From Methanomicrobiales archaeon (GTDB lineage: Archaea; Halobacteriota; Methanomicrobia; Methanomicrobiales; Methanospirillaceae): a stretch of 64,000 nucleotides of DNA. Both the position numbers and the translations under genes were made by a program. This document shows, in pieces, positions 1 through 8,086 of this stretch. Position 1 is the first letter of the stretch; the number at the start of each line of letters is the position of its first letter. The stretch spans positions 1 to 64,000 of the forward strand of contig JALHCK010000005.1 in NCBI GenBank assembly GCA_022841205.1, given 5' to 3'. The notes below the pieces were generated by a model, which was given only the letters and a program-made list of their open reading frames with translations, had not been told where the DNA came from and did no database searches.

Positions 1-28
1 ATTGCTCCACAAAATCTAATAGTTCCAT
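1..28 (-). CDS. Start of a gene cut off by the left edge (unknown product)
   Basis: On the minus strand an ATG at 28 opens a frame that stays open to the window edge and reads MELLDFVEQ. A strong Shine-Dalgarno stretch (AAAGGAGA on the minus strand, 37-44) lies 8 bases before it, which is the main reason to call a real start. Only nine codons are visible, so no product can be named. Confidence 0.45.
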
Positions 29-173
29 GACCCCGTTCTCCTTTGTTGGTCCTTAGGATACGGGGTCTCTGAATTTACAGAACTTTTCCTACACTATCTT
101 ATCTGAGCTGAATTGGTATTTTTCTTGCACAAAAAAAACATTGCATAACTCAGATATAAATCTAAGTATTTAA

Positions 174-618
174 TTCTGCAAAATCACTTGGTCACGTGCG
201 AAAGGTGGGTTGGACCAACAGGGTTCTGGTTACAGATCCAATGTTGAAACCTGCATTTCACCACTTTTAAAGGATATCACACAAGCAGGAGCAAAAAACC
301 AATTTGTCAGATATGATTTTCCAGATTGGGGAACTTCAGATTACCATATCTTACCGCAAAACCCCATGAATGGGCCTTAATTATGAAGAAGGATTTGTGA
401 TTATTCTGACACCATCGCCAACTCTTTCAAGTAGAGATCTTCACTCTGGTTCACTTATTTCGGGGTATGTATGGACCAGCTGGTCATCCGAAAAGATTTC
501 GTTCTCTAAACTAATGACCCGTGAGCAATATTTCATGGACTGCGGGGGGTGTGGTAATGTGGGAATAAATTCCACAACCACTTGTTTCGCCCCGCACCCC
601 CTTGCACACAATATATAA
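174..618 (+). pseudogene. Probable frameshifted remnant of an unknown protein gene
   Basis: Two open frames join end to end. The first (174-380) reads protein-like sequence ending in DYHILPQNPMNGP then TAA; the second (370-618) starts in the same place and reads on through PSPTLSSRDLHSGS and MTREQYFMDCGGCGN to a stop. One extra base between about 367 and 378 would explain both as a single protein of roughly 145 residues. The first frame has no ATG; its only early candidate start is TTG at 210. A TATA-like ATATAAATC sits at 154-162. The composition looks coding (spread of Gly, Asp, Tyr, Cys), but no family is recognised, so this is an inference from frame continuity. It could also be chance or a sequencing error in a live gene. 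Confidence 0.35.
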
Positions 619-778
619 AGAGATTAGCAATAGGTCATACAATCCGTTATTTATGAGCTATTTTAACCGACGTTACCGGTGATGCCGCCGGATACCGGGG
701 ACATTTTTACCGAAAGGCTTAAAACCCACCGACGCCATCACTCTTATTAAACCAAAAAACTAATCAAGGTGAATTGTA

Positions 779-994
779 ATGGGAACAAAAATTGGAAAGG
801 AAAAGATCAAGCGTGAACCCGGCTACCTCTACTACCTGGGGAAGGACGGCTACGTTTGGGCCGCACCGATGAAGAACAACAAGACTGGTAAGAAGAAGAA
901 GGTAGGAACCGAAAAGATACCCCGGGAGAAGGGATACCTCTACTATCTTGGCAAGGACGGCTATGTGGGTAAGGCCAAGATGAAAAACGCCTAA
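779..994 (+). CDS. Small basic protein with a duplicated GYLYYLGKDGYV motif
   Basis: This 71-residue protein consists almost entirely of two copies of one unit. Residues 3-33 and about 42-70 each carry (E)KI.RE.GYLYYLGKDGYV followed by a Lys/Met tail, joined by a short Lys-rich linker. It is strongly basic and rich in Tyr and Gly. The start is well supported: AAGGTGA lies at 766-772, six bases before the ATG, and an A/T-rich promoter element lies near 743-756. A T-run follows the stop, so it is probably a single-gene transcript. From memory, short proteins with this YLYYLGKDGYV signature occur in scattered archaea and bacteria without a known role. The basic charge might suit nucleic-acid or surface binding, but nothing here proves it. 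Confidence 0.8.
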   Translation: MGTKIGKEKIKREPGYLYYLGKDGYVWAAPMKNNKTGKKKKVGTEKIPREKGYLYYLGKDGYVGKAKMKNA

Positions 995-1010
995 CTCTCT
1001 CTTTTTTTGT
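995..1010 (+). terminator. T-rich terminator after the small repeat protein
   Basis: The stop codon at 992-994 is followed directly by a pyrimidine run ending in seven T (1002-1008), the usual form of an archaeal intrinsic terminator. Confidence 0.55.
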
Positions 1011-1505
1011 TCGGTCTGACCAAAACCAGCATCTTTTTAGGATAGTCTTTTCCTCGTTAACATGGGTTTACCCGAAACCATAGTCCGATGATGTATCATA
1101 TCCAGTCGGTTAACTTCCGGATATGCAGAATATATCCTTCCCCGGGTTGCGAGCCCCGTCTTGTGAAGTTACATCACACCAAAAACGATCTCTTAAAGAC
1201 CCTCATATCTATTCACGAAGCTGTTACTTAGGGCCACCAGGCGAATTTTGTCGATGATGAGCTGCTCTCCTTGAGGCGCTGACATGCTAATCAGGAGCAC
1301 CGATCATGTTGATGAAAATAAGTCCCCTGCAAAACGGCAGGATCATGGACGTACCATGTCCGGACAGTTAATACCGTACTTTACTCACCGGAAACACCTG
1401 TGTCTGTAGAAACTTTTATACCGCTCTGATACGGTTGTTCCCATGGACTATCTGCCGGCAATCCTGGTTTATGGTTGTGGGGCAGTTTCAGCAGAAGGGA
1501 ATGAA
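1011..1505. other. Gene-poor stretch with a TATA box for the downstream gene
   Basis: No convincing coding frame is seen on either strand. The only clear element is a TATA-like CTTTTATA at 1413-1420. It would place transcription start close to 1443, where an in-frame ATG for the HEAT-repeat gene also lies. Confidence 0.4.
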
Positions 1506-1913
1506 ATGGCTGAAGATTTACAGATAAACAGGGATCTGATGTGCGATCTGGTCTGCAGGCTTGAGGATCCGGATGAAGATGTACGCGAAACAGGCATTAA
1601 AGCACTTGCCGTAATGGCGTGGGATGAAAACTGGAGCCCCGATGAACTGATTCGCCAGGGTGGCATTGATGCAATTGTGGATTTAATCGATGATGTAAAT
1701 GTTAAGATCCTTCTTCCGGCACTTGACGTCATAATAGCCATAGCTGGTTCAGTCACGTCCGAGTATCTCATATCATCCGGTATTATCGCAAGCCTCGACC
1801 GCATCCGGGAGCACGAAGACTACCGCGTCCGCGATAAGGTCAAGGATGCGCTCTGGCTTCTCGAACCCGGGGTCGAGGATGTGGTCATGACAAAGCCGGA
1901 GGATGAATACTGA
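1506..1913 (+). CDS. HEAT/armadillo-repeat protein
   Basis: An acidic, all-helical protein of about 135 residues with HEAT/ARM-type repeats: paired helices such as LEDPDEDVRETGIKALAVMA, then IRQGGIDAIVDLIDD and LLPALDVIIAIAG, ending in a charged tail. Such proteins are protein-interaction scaffolds, and no catalytic residues are visible. The start is ambiguous. ATG 1506 has AGAAGGGA about six bases upstream and begins just before the first repeat. An in-frame ATG at 1443, adding 21 residues, lies where a leaderless transcript from the TATA box at 1413-1420 would begin. I prefer 1506 because of the ribosome binding site. A related 69-residue HEAT protein lies at 40737-40946. The partner is unknown. 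Confidence 0.7.
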   Translation: MAEDLQINRDLMCDLVCRLEDPDEDVRETGIKALAVMAWDENWSPDELIRQGGIDAIVDLIDDVNVKILLPALDVIIAIAGSVTSEYLISSGIIASLDRIREHEDYRVRDKVKDALWLLEPGVEDVVMTKPEDEY

Positions 1914-1933
1914 CATAACCACTTATAAAAAGA

Positions 1934-2005
1934 CGCCCCGGCCGGGATTCGAACCCGGGTCGGAAGCTCCGGAGGCTCCCAGGATATCCACTACCCTACC
2001 AGGGC
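1934..2005 (-). tRNA. tRNA-Arg (CCG anticodon)
   Basis: On the minus strand 72 bases fold as a full cloverleaf: acceptor GCCCTGG/CCGGGGC (one U-G pair), D-stem GGGT/ATCC, anticodon stem GGAGC/GCTTC with loop CTCCGGA (U33, anticodon CCG), and T-stem CCGGG/CCCGG around TTCGAAT. CCG reads the Arg codon CGG. CCA is not encoded. A short T-run follows at 1927-1931 on the minus strand. Confidence 0.88.
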
Positions 2006-2168
2006 ACCATGAAGATGTCGAAGGGATATCTTCCATATGAACAGGGTGCGGAACAGTATAATAATTTTGGAGTCCTGCCTAAACCAACCCCGCTGGAGAT
2101 TACCCAGAACCGCGATATGCAGCGATACAACTAACACTATCCGGATGATATGGTAGTGCCGGGAACGG

Positions 2169-3191
2169 ATGCTTGCTTTCGCTATCATTGCCATCGTTCT
2201 TGCCTTTGTATTCACCTATACCAACGGATTCCAGGATGCAAGCTCGGTAGGGGCATCGTTCATCGCTTCACGCTCGGCATTGCCCAGGCAGGGAATGCTC
2301 TTCATAGCAGGGATGGATTTTCTGGGGGCCCTCCTGGGAGGAAGCGCCGTTGCCTTCACCATTTCAGGCCTTCTGCTCATGGAACCGTCAGATCAGCTCG
2401 TGTTCGTAGTGCTCGCGGCATTAATTGGGGCAACAGCCTGGAACCTCCTCACCTGGAAGTTTGGTCTCCCCTCTTCGTCGACTCATGCCCTTATCGGAGG
2501 CCTTATCGGAGCCGGCCTCGCTGCTAAGGGGTATGAGAGCATCGCATGGGGACTTCGGGAGCTCCTTGCCCCTCCACATGAACTGACAGGACTGGTCAAA
2601 ATCCTGGCTTTTCTCATCTTTTCGGTTGTCATCGGGTTTGTCGGAGGATATGCCCTGCACCGTTGGGTGAAGTTTCTCTTGAGAAACGCGAAACGTTCGG
2701 TGAACGACAGCCTCGTTAACCTGAACTGGGTTGCGGCGGGGATTATGGCATTTGCCAATGGAGACAACCATTCCCAGAGGCAGCTAGGAATCATCGCCAT
2801 TGTGCTATTTGCATCCGGACTCAGTGCAGCTCCCGAGATTCCCTTCTCCGCCCGCCTCATCTGTGCATTGATGCTTAGTCTTGGCACGTTGATGGGAGGA
2901 TGGCGGATCATGACTACTCTCGGACGAAAATTATTCAAGCTCGAACCGATCCATTCGTTTAATTCCCAGTTCTCTTCAGGGGTATCGATCGCTCTCTCGA
3001 CATTTCTTGGTGCACCGGTTTCATCGACACATGTGATTTCATTATCGCTTATCGGCGTCGGCAGTGCTGAAAATCCCCGGAAAGTCCGGTGGTCCATCGG
3101 AAAAGAAATTGTTGCGGCCTTTCTTATCACCATTCCCGCCACAATGATAGCATCCGGAACCGTTTATATGGTAATTGGAGCATGGGCCTGA
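2169..3191 (+). CDS. PiT-family inorganic phosphate transporter
   Basis: A 340-residue integral membrane protein of the PiT (PHO4) family, which couples phosphate uptake to a cation gradient across the cytoplasmic membrane. Both halves carry the duplicated family signature: YTNGFQDASSVG near residue 17 and FANGDNHSQ near residue 197, with GLPSSSTHALIGG and GAPVSSTHVISLS as the paired repeat elements. Roughly ten hydrophobic segments are visible. Length is normal for archaeal PiT proteins. The ATG at 2169 has only a weak GGGA upstream. It lies 15 bases before the DUF47 gene, the standard partner of archaeal PiT genes, so the two form an operon. Some PiT proteins carry other anions, but phosphate is the likely substrate given the neighbour. 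Confidence 0.92.
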   Translation: MLAFAIIAIVLAFVFTYTNGFQDASSVGASFIASRSALPRQGMLFIAGMDFLGALLGGSAVAFTISGLLLMEPSDQLVFVVLAALIGATAWNLLTWKFGLPSSSTHALIGGLIGAGLAAKGYESIAWGLRELLAPPHELTGLVKILAFLIFSVVIGFVGGYALHRWVKFLLRNAKRSVNDSLVNLNWVAAGIMAFANGDNHSQRQLGIIAIVLFASGLSAAPEIPFSARLICALMLSLGTLMGGWRIMTTLGRKLFKLEPIHSFNSQFSSGVSIALSTFLGAPVSSTHVISLSLIGVGSAENPRKVRWSIGKEIVAAFLITIPATMIASGTVYMVIGAWA

Positions 3192-3206
3192 GGGTGATAT
3201 GAAACG

Positions 3207-3854
3207 ATGATGAAAAAAGATCAACAGAGCGGGAAATGGAAAGGGCTCTTTGATGCGATCTTTCCCCCAGAATACGATTTCGAAGGCATGCTTGCTCACC
3301 AGGCAGAACGCACTCTTTCGGGTGTCAGGATGTTTGCGACCTGGCTGGAAAAAACTCCGCTCTCCGAACCGGCTGCCCTGCGCCAGATTGAAGGAGAAGT
3401 TGATGAACTCCGGTACAGGCTCGAAGAAAACCTTCTCGATGCATTTTCCACGCCATTTGATCGGCAGGACATCTACAGCCTCTCCCGCCAGATGGACTAT
3501 ATCCTGAGTTTTTCCCGGGAGACGGCAACCGAGATGTTTTATTTCGGGGTCGAACCGGACGAGCACATCCGGAATATGGCTGCGGGGCTTCTCACCGGCA
3601 CTGAAAAGGTCTGCAGAGCGGTGAAGATCATGTCAAATGACAAGATCCAGGTTAAACAGATGATCCGGGAAGCCCGGAAATCGATGCGGGCCATTGAAGC
3701 GGACTATATTGCTGGAATGCAGGATCTCTTCAGCGCAGGTGATCCGATGGTTGCACTCAGGAAAAGGGAAATCTATCATCATCTCAGGGATGCAGGAAGG
3801 GCGCTTCGCCAGACGGTTGACATTCTTCATAAAGCGGTGGTAGGCATTTCTTAG
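3207..3854 (+). CDS. DUF47 (PhoU-like) phosphate transport accessory protein
   Basis: A 215-residue, mostly helical protein of the DUF47 family, distant relatives of PhoU. It has the characteristic opening FDAIFPPEYDFEGMLAHQAERT, followed by long amphipathic helices containing IEGEVDELRYRLEENLLDAF and DRQDIYSLSRQMDYIL. Family members sit beside PiT transporters and are thought to regulate them from the cytoplasmic side. The start at 3207 is supported by GGGTGAT at 3193-3199, which begins two bases after the transporter stop codon. This is the second gene of the PiT operon. A compact GC hairpin follows about 40 bases downstream. Confidence 0.88.
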   Translation: MMKKDQQSGKWKGLFDAIFPPEYDFEGMLAHQAERTLSGVRMFATWLEKTPLSEPAALRQIEGEVDELRYRLEENLLDAFSTPFDRQDIYSLSRQMDYILSFSRETATEMFYFGVEPDEHIRNMAAGLLTGTEKVCRAVKIMSNDKIQVKQMIREARKSMRAIEADYIAGMQDLFSAGDPMVALRKREIYHHLRDAGRALRQTVDILHKAVVGIS

Positions 3855-3893
3855 CGCATGGAGAAATGAATGCCAGTGGACCAGTTGCTTAGT

Positions 3894-3908
3894 CCCTGCC
3901 TGGCAGGG
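3894..3908 (+). terminator. GC hairpin downstream of the phosphate transporter operon
   Basis: CCCTGCC and GGCAGGG form a 7-bp inverted repeat with a one-base centre. It lies 40 bases after the DUF47 stop, in the gap between two convergent genes. There is no long T-run, so termination is only a possibility. Confidence 0.3.
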
Positions 3909-4081
3909 AGCATTCCCCGCCCCCATCCTTTCTGACCGGGCAACCGGAGATATCCCGGTTGCCAGTTAAAGAGGCCTTGAGAGAAGGGGTGTTTGAAGAT
4001 AAGAAACCATTTTACCACCACAAATCTCATGCCGGAGCGCCATTGTTCTCACGAAGCTGATCCGCGAGCGGCAGCAGTGAG

Positions 4082-5110
4082 TTACCGCATCTTCACCCTG
4101 TAGGTATGCCATATCTTGCAGGCTCCCTCGTGGCTCACCATACAGGGTCCAATAGGGGTTCTCGGCGTGCAGGCACGGTCGAAAAGCTTGCAATCAGAGG
4201 GTTGTGCAATTCCCCTGAGTACCTTATCGCAGATGCAGGCCGAGTGCTTCTCCACGTGCCTGAATTCTATATCGAACTTCTTCTGTGCATCGTACTGATC
4301 AAATCCTGGCCTGAGCCGGAGTCCTGAACCGGGGATGACGGGGAACCCCCGCCATTCGACATCGCATGGCTCAAAGACCTCGCCCATTATCTCTTTTGCT
4401 TTCATGTTCCCTTCGCGGCAGACCGCGCGAGGATATGCATTATCGATCCGGCTCGACCCTTCCTGAACCTGTCGGGCCAGCATGAGCAGCCCGAGCAGGA
4501 TATCTTCTGGATCGAACCCGGCAACCACCTGCGGGACAGGGAACTGTTCGTATTCGCTATATCCCATTACTGTGCAGACATGGCCGGGGAGCATGAAGCC
4601 ATGAAGGTGTGCTTCTCCCTGTTCGAGCAACCATTTCATGGCCGGCGGTACGAGGCGGTGACACGAAAGGATGCTGAAATTGGAGGGAAGATGGGAAAGA
4701 AGTGTTGCGGCCACGGTAGGAGCTGTGGTCTCGAAGCCAACCGATATAAACACCACTTCGCGGTCTGTTCCCTCGGCGATCTCAACTGCTTTGTGGACTC
4801 CCTGGACTACTCGCACATCGCCGCCGCTTGACTCAAGCGAGCCCCTGCTGCCAGGAACCCGGAGGAGATCGCCATATGTGGCGATGATGCAGCCACGATC
4901 GACAAGGTCGAGTGCTGCATCGATCTCCCCCTGCGGAGTGATGCAGACAGGGCACCCCGGCCCCATCACGATCCTGAGCCGATCCGGGAGAAGACTCCGG
5001 ATTCCGTAACGGGCGATCGCTGCTTCGTGGGTCCCGCAGATATGCATGAAGACCATGTCGCGGTCGGCAATGTCATGCAACTTTCGAGAGATTTCCGTTC
5101 CGAGGGACAT
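4082..5110 (-). CDS. hypD: Hydrogenase maturation protein HypD
   Basis: A 342-residue HypD. Together with HypC it forms the scaffold on which the Fe(CN)2CO centre of NiFe hydrogenases is assembled, in the cytoplasm. Visible family landmarks are ICGTHEAAIARYG (Cys25), GPGCPVC (Cys53, Cys56), VGFETTAPT and HGFMLPGHV. The C-terminal cysteine set that holds a [4Fe-4S] cluster (CICDKVLRG, then DRACTP and GPCMVSHEGAC) is also present. Length is normal. The gene stands alone on the minus strand, and no other hyp genes occur in the window. In a formate-using methanogen its clients would be the F420-reducing and F420-non-reducing hydrogenases. The ATG at 5110 gives the expected family N-terminus. Confidence 0.95.
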   Translation of the reverse strand: MSLGTEISRKLHDIADRDMVFMHICGTHEAAIARYGIRSLLPDRLRIVMGPGCPVCITPQGEIDAALDLVDRGCIIATYGDLLRVPGSRGSLESSGGDVRVVQGVHKAVEIAEGTDREVVFISVGFETTAPTVAATLLSHLPSNFSILSCHRLVPPAMKWLLEQGEAHLHGFMLPGHVCTVMGYSEYEQFPVPQVVAGFDPEDILLGLLMLARQVQEGSSRIDNAYPRAVCREGNMKAKEIMGEVFEPCDVEWRGFPVIPGSGLRLRPGFDQYDAQKKFDIEFRHVEKHSACICDKVLRGIAQPSDCKLFDRACTPRTPIGPCMVSHEGACKIWHTYRVKMR

Positions 5111-5621
5111 TTCTGGCTATTAATTTACATCCAAACGGACATAATAGTAGTCATATGGGCGTCGAAAAACGGTTAATATCACACCGGCAATCCTGGCAGA
5201 TCCCTTCGACCTCACGGAAAACCCCATTTAGTTTATCGACATTGCCAGATCCTGTGGGGGGGGTGTTCTACACCTTCGGGGTTGCATTTGAATCCGGAGT
5301 AAAGAAAGTTAGGGGCGTCCCCCTTAAGACTGTCCAGGAATCTGCAGGGATCCACCTGTTAATCAGTTTGAATCCCCAACCACGATCTATTTCCCGGAAT
5401 CCGGACTTCAAACCTCCATTTCGAAGTTGATACCCGGTGCATTTATCCTTGATCAGCCCGGAATACCCAGGGATACCATCAACACCAGGGTAGCAAGCCG
5501 CTTTCCCGAAGAAGTGGCTGAGATCCACTTCTTCAGATGACATACATCTGATATCCTGATTTTTGGGATTTACTATGCCAGGACCTTACCTTTTATCGTT
5601 CTTTCCGAAAAGTTTCAGTGT
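5111..5621. other. Gene-free stretch between two plus/minus neighbours
   Basis: About 510 bases between the hypD start and the TIM-barrel gene. Two overlapping open frames (91 codons each strand) look like chance because they lack ribosome binding sites and family features. The stretch contains one perfect inverted repeat (listed separately) and presumably the promoters of both flanking genes. Confidence 0.4.
5508..5534. repeat. Perfect 10-bp inverted repeat with 7-base loop
   Basis: GAAGAAGTGG (5508-5517) and CCACTTCTTC (5525-5534) are exact reverse complements separated by CTGAGAT. It lies about 90 bases upstream of the TIM-barrel gene. It is not followed by a T-run on either strand, so an operator or an RNA hairpin is at least as likely as a terminator. 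Confidence 0.5.
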
Positions 5622-6341
5622 ATGTTCGGTATATCGACTTTCTGCCTCCACCACGAGCCCCTCGATATCGCACTCGACCGACTCTCAAAAATCACCGACC
5701 TGATCGAGGTGATGGATGAAGGAGCACATTATATCGGGTCTCCTGACCTGTTGGAATCATACTCATGCCGGTATACCGTTCATGCACCATCCCGGAGTAT
5801 TAATATCGCCAGTATCCATGAACCGATCAGGAGGGGGAGCGTGGAGGTTATCGTCGCGTGTTTCGCTCTTTCCGGGGAAGTTGCAGCCGATGTGGTGATT
5901 CACCCCGGGTACTTCGCCTGGAGAGAAGATCGTGACAAGGCACTCCGCCAGTTCCGGAAATCGCTGTCAGACCTGAATGCCAGTGCAGAGGAGTACTCGG
6001 TTCGCTTCTCTATCGAAAACATGGAAAACTGGAACTATTTCTTCCTGAGGCGTCCGGAAGAGATTGAAAAGCTTGGCGAATTCAATCTGGCACTCGATGT
6101 CGGGCATGCCTACCTCAATCACTGCCTTGATGAATTCCTCACCCTGCCCTTCTCCCATGTTCATCTCCATGACAACAATGGAAAGGAAGACTCACATTTA
6201 CCGGTGGGAGAGGGAACAATCGATTTCGGGCCGGTATTAAAAGCGGTTATGGATAATCATGCGACACCTGTTATTGAAGTAGGGACTTATGAAGGAGCGC
6301 TTGACAGTCTAGGTGCCCTGTCCCGTATGGCTGGAACATGA
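5622..6341 (+). CDS. Sugar phosphate isomerase/epimerase-like TIM-barrel protein
   Basis: A 239-residue protein of the xylose isomerase-like TIM-barrel family (AP endonuclease 2 superfamily). Recognisable metal-site strands are YTVHAPS (residues 50-56), ADVVIHPGYF, FSIENMENW, LALDVGHAYL, HVHLHDNNG and TPVIEVGTYEG. The His, Glu and Asp residues in these are the usual ligands for a divalent metal centre. The family covers sugar epimerases, endonuclease IV-like enzymes and inosose dehydratases, so the substrate cannot be told from sequence. The start MFGISTFC fits the first barrel strand. It is a single gene on the plus strand, 116 bases ahead of tRNA-Thr. Confidence 0.82.
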   Translation: MFGISTFCLHHEPLDIALDRLSKITDLIEVMDEGAHYIGSPDLLESYSCRYTVHAPSRSINIASIHEPIRRGSVEVIVACFALSGEVAADVVIHPGYFAWREDRDKALRQFRKSLSDLNASAEEYSVRFSIENMENWNYFFLRRPEEIEKLGEFNLALDVGHAYLNHCLDEFLTLPFSHVHLHDNNGKEDSHLPVGEGTIDFGPVLKAVMDNHATPVIEVGTYEGALDSLGALSRMAGT

Positions 6342-6457
6342 CGTAATTTCATTGATCGATCCATTAAATGCCTGGGAAACCCTCCTTTTCACGCAGTTAT
6401 CCGGCCTTTTCCGTAATCTTTTAAAGGATTCACTGCGAACAATAGTGGTGCACTCCT

Positions 6458-6530
6458 GCCTCAGTGGCTCAGCCGGTAGAGCGACACCTTGGTAAGGTGT
6501 AGGTCGCGAGTTCAAATCTCGCCTGAGGCT
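6458..6530 (+). tRNA. tRNA-Thr (GGT anticodon)
   Basis: Seventy-three bases fold as a cloverleaf: acceptor GCCTCAG/CTGAGGC, D-stem GCTC/GAGC, anticodon stem ACACC/GGTGT with loop TTGGTAA (anticodon GGT), variable AGGTC, and T-stem GCGAG/CTCGC around TTCAAAT. No CCA is encoded. A TATA-like TTTTAAAG lies at 6419-6426, at the expected distance, and a short T-run follows the gene. Confidence 0.95.
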
Positions 6531-6857
6531 TCCTTTTAACGGCTTTTCGAATATATTCATCCAAAATTTGAGATCGCGCTCCCTCTGCAGACCAGATCGT
6601 GGAGGGGTCATGACAGCATCGATGACATGATGACTCCATTGGTCGCATCGATACCGCCACAAGGCCCCATATCAACTCCTCTTTCATCCAGGTACGGGGT
6701 GAATGTAGCTTCAACTCTTTTTTTAATTAAAAAATAACCTCCAATGATTTGAAAGACGGTTTCATCCAAGACCATCCCTGAAAACAGAAAAGGATGAAAC
6801 GGGGATATTCCCGTTATGAGTGGTCGCGCCGTAGTATATGTTTACGGATACGTTTTG
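6531..6857. other. Gene-free stretch with an A/T palindrome
   Basis: No coding frame is convincing here. The notable element is the perfect palindrome TTTTTTAATTAAAAAA at 6719-6734, which could end transcription from either side. The downstream TPR gene points toward this stretch. Confidence 0.4.
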
Positions 6858-7196
6858 TTAATCCCCAAACGCGCATTTGATGCCGCGGTTGATACAAGCG
6901 ATTGCTTCGGACTCCCGCCCCAGTTTCTTCAGGGTCAGTCCCTTGTTGAACCAGGCTTCAGATGATTCTGAATCAATCTTGAGTGCAGCATCGTAGCACT
7001 TGAGCGCATCCTCGCATTTTCCAAGATTATCCAGGAAATTGGCCTTCTCGTTCCAGGCTATTGCATACCTTGGGTAGGCTGCAATAGCCCGGTTGAAGTA
7101 CTCGAGAACCCGTTCCGGGTGTCCATTTTGCTGGAGATCTACCGCCTTCCGGTAGAAGTATTCTGCCTCGTAGGGAATTGTAGTTATTTCTCTCAT
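6858..7196 (-). CDS. Small TPR-repeat protein (paralogue 1)
   Basis: A 112-residue protein built of three tetratricopeptide repeats: AEYFYRKAVDLQQNG..ERVLEYFNRAI, AWNEKANFLDNLGKCEDALKCYDAALKI and AWFNKGLTLKKLGRESEAIACINRGI. The conserved A/W/G/Y pattern of TPR helices is clear. TPR proteins bind other proteins; no enzyme motif is present. It is closely similar to the gene directly upstream (7209-7556) and to the one at 11570-11947, above all in the phrase AWFNKGLTLK.LGRE.E. The stop-to-start distance to paralogue 2 is 12 bases, so the two are one operon and a recent duplication. The partner is unknown; the position next to fdhAB is suggestive only. Confidence 0.8.
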   Translation of the reverse strand: MREITTIPYEAEYFYRKAVDLQQNGHPERVLEYFNRAIAAYPRYAIAWNEKANFLDNLGKCEDALKCYDAALKIDSESSEAWFNKGLTLKKLGRESEAIACINRGIKCAFGD

Positions 7197-7208
7197 ATTG
7201 CAGCCTCC

Positions 7209-7556
7209 TTAATCGGATTGACCCGCTGCAAGTCCGATTCCACGGTTGATACAAGCGATTCCTTCGGTCTCCCGCCCCAGCCTCTTCAGGGTCAGTCCCT
7301 TGTTGAACCAGGCTTCTGCCGCACCAGCATCGATTTTGATGGCTGTGTCGTAGCAGACCAGGGCCTCGTTGAACCTGCCAATCTGGTCCAGGAAATTGGC
7401 CTTCTCGTTCCAGGCTCCCACATAAGTTGGTTCCAGGGCAATAGCCCGGTCAAAGCATTCAAGAACCCTCTCTGGATCCTTCAGGGTTTCTGCTTCCAAC
7501 GCGAGGCGGAAGAAACATTGGGCATCCTGTGAAATGCTCACAATGGTTTTCTGCAT
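7209..7556 (-). CDS. Small TPR-repeat protein (paralogue 2)
   Basis: A TPR protein of about 115 residues with the same three-repeat plan as its downstream neighbour: DAQCFFRLALEAETLKDPER, AWNEKANFLDQIGRFNEALV, and AWFNKGLTLKRLGRETEGIA followed by CINRGIG. The ATG at 7556 is preceded by GGAGAG nine bases away. An in-frame GTG at 7595 with GGGGAA close by would add 13 residues (MTKTDTLAGENQN), so either start is possible. It is first gene of a two-gene minus-strand operon. The promoter should lie in the A/T-rich stretch 7600-7720, which shares motifs with the region upstream of the third paralogue. Function as an interaction adaptor is inferred from the repeats only. Confidence 0.78.
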   Translation of the reverse strand: MQKTIVSISQDAQCFFRLALEAETLKDPERVLECFDRAIALEPTYVGAWNEKANFLDQIGRFNEALVCYDTAIKIDAGAAEAWFNKGLTLKRLGRETEGIACINRGIGLAAGQSD

Positions 7557-7742
7557 ATTCTGGTTCTCTCCTGCCAGGGTGTCCGTTTTGGTCACTTCCC
7601 CGACAAAGAAGAAATAATTGGTATGATTAAATATTGGTTTGCACTATAAAATTGTGCGAATGAATTGCATTGCATTGTAACACAAAACGTTGTAACCGTC
7701 AATGCATGGCATATATGAAGTGCAATATAGAAGGCAGTTATC

Positions 7743-7760
7743 AAAAAAAAAAAAAAAAAA
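7743..7760. repeat. 18-base A homopolymer
   Basis: Eighteen consecutive A on the plus strand. On the minus strand this is an 18-base T run that could stop transcription, and it is a place where base counts are error-prone. Confidence 0.7.
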
Positions 7761-8086
7761 TTGAATATTTTTAAACCTGTCGAAAATCAACCAGGGTTAA
7801 AACTGCAAATGATATGGCTAACTCCAAAAATTTTCAAAATGTTAAAAAAGCATGAAACTGGATTATTATTAAGAAAACTTGTTACAGGCGGTTGTAGGGG
7901 TAATTGCCTGAAATGCGCTGCAGGTTGGGCATTAGGACATATAAGTGCAACGGATATCTTCACTGCATAAGTGCTGGGGAAATTAGCAGGGGGGTTCGCA
8001 GTTCCATTATTGTTCAACCATAACGATCCGAAATGATACAGATTTATTGAATGTGTTTAACCAATCCCCCGCAAGAGATCTTTGGG

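Noticed and set aside
5268..5543. 91-codon minus-strand frame in the hypD/TIM-barrel gap
   Set aside because: Starts inside the inverted repeat, lacks a ribosome binding site and matches no family.
7761..7970. 69-codon plus-strand frame with a TTG start and a Cys-rich end (GGCRGNCLKC)
   Set aside because: No ribosome binding site, very A/T-rich, starts at the 18-base A run, and no family recognised; more likely part of the control region.
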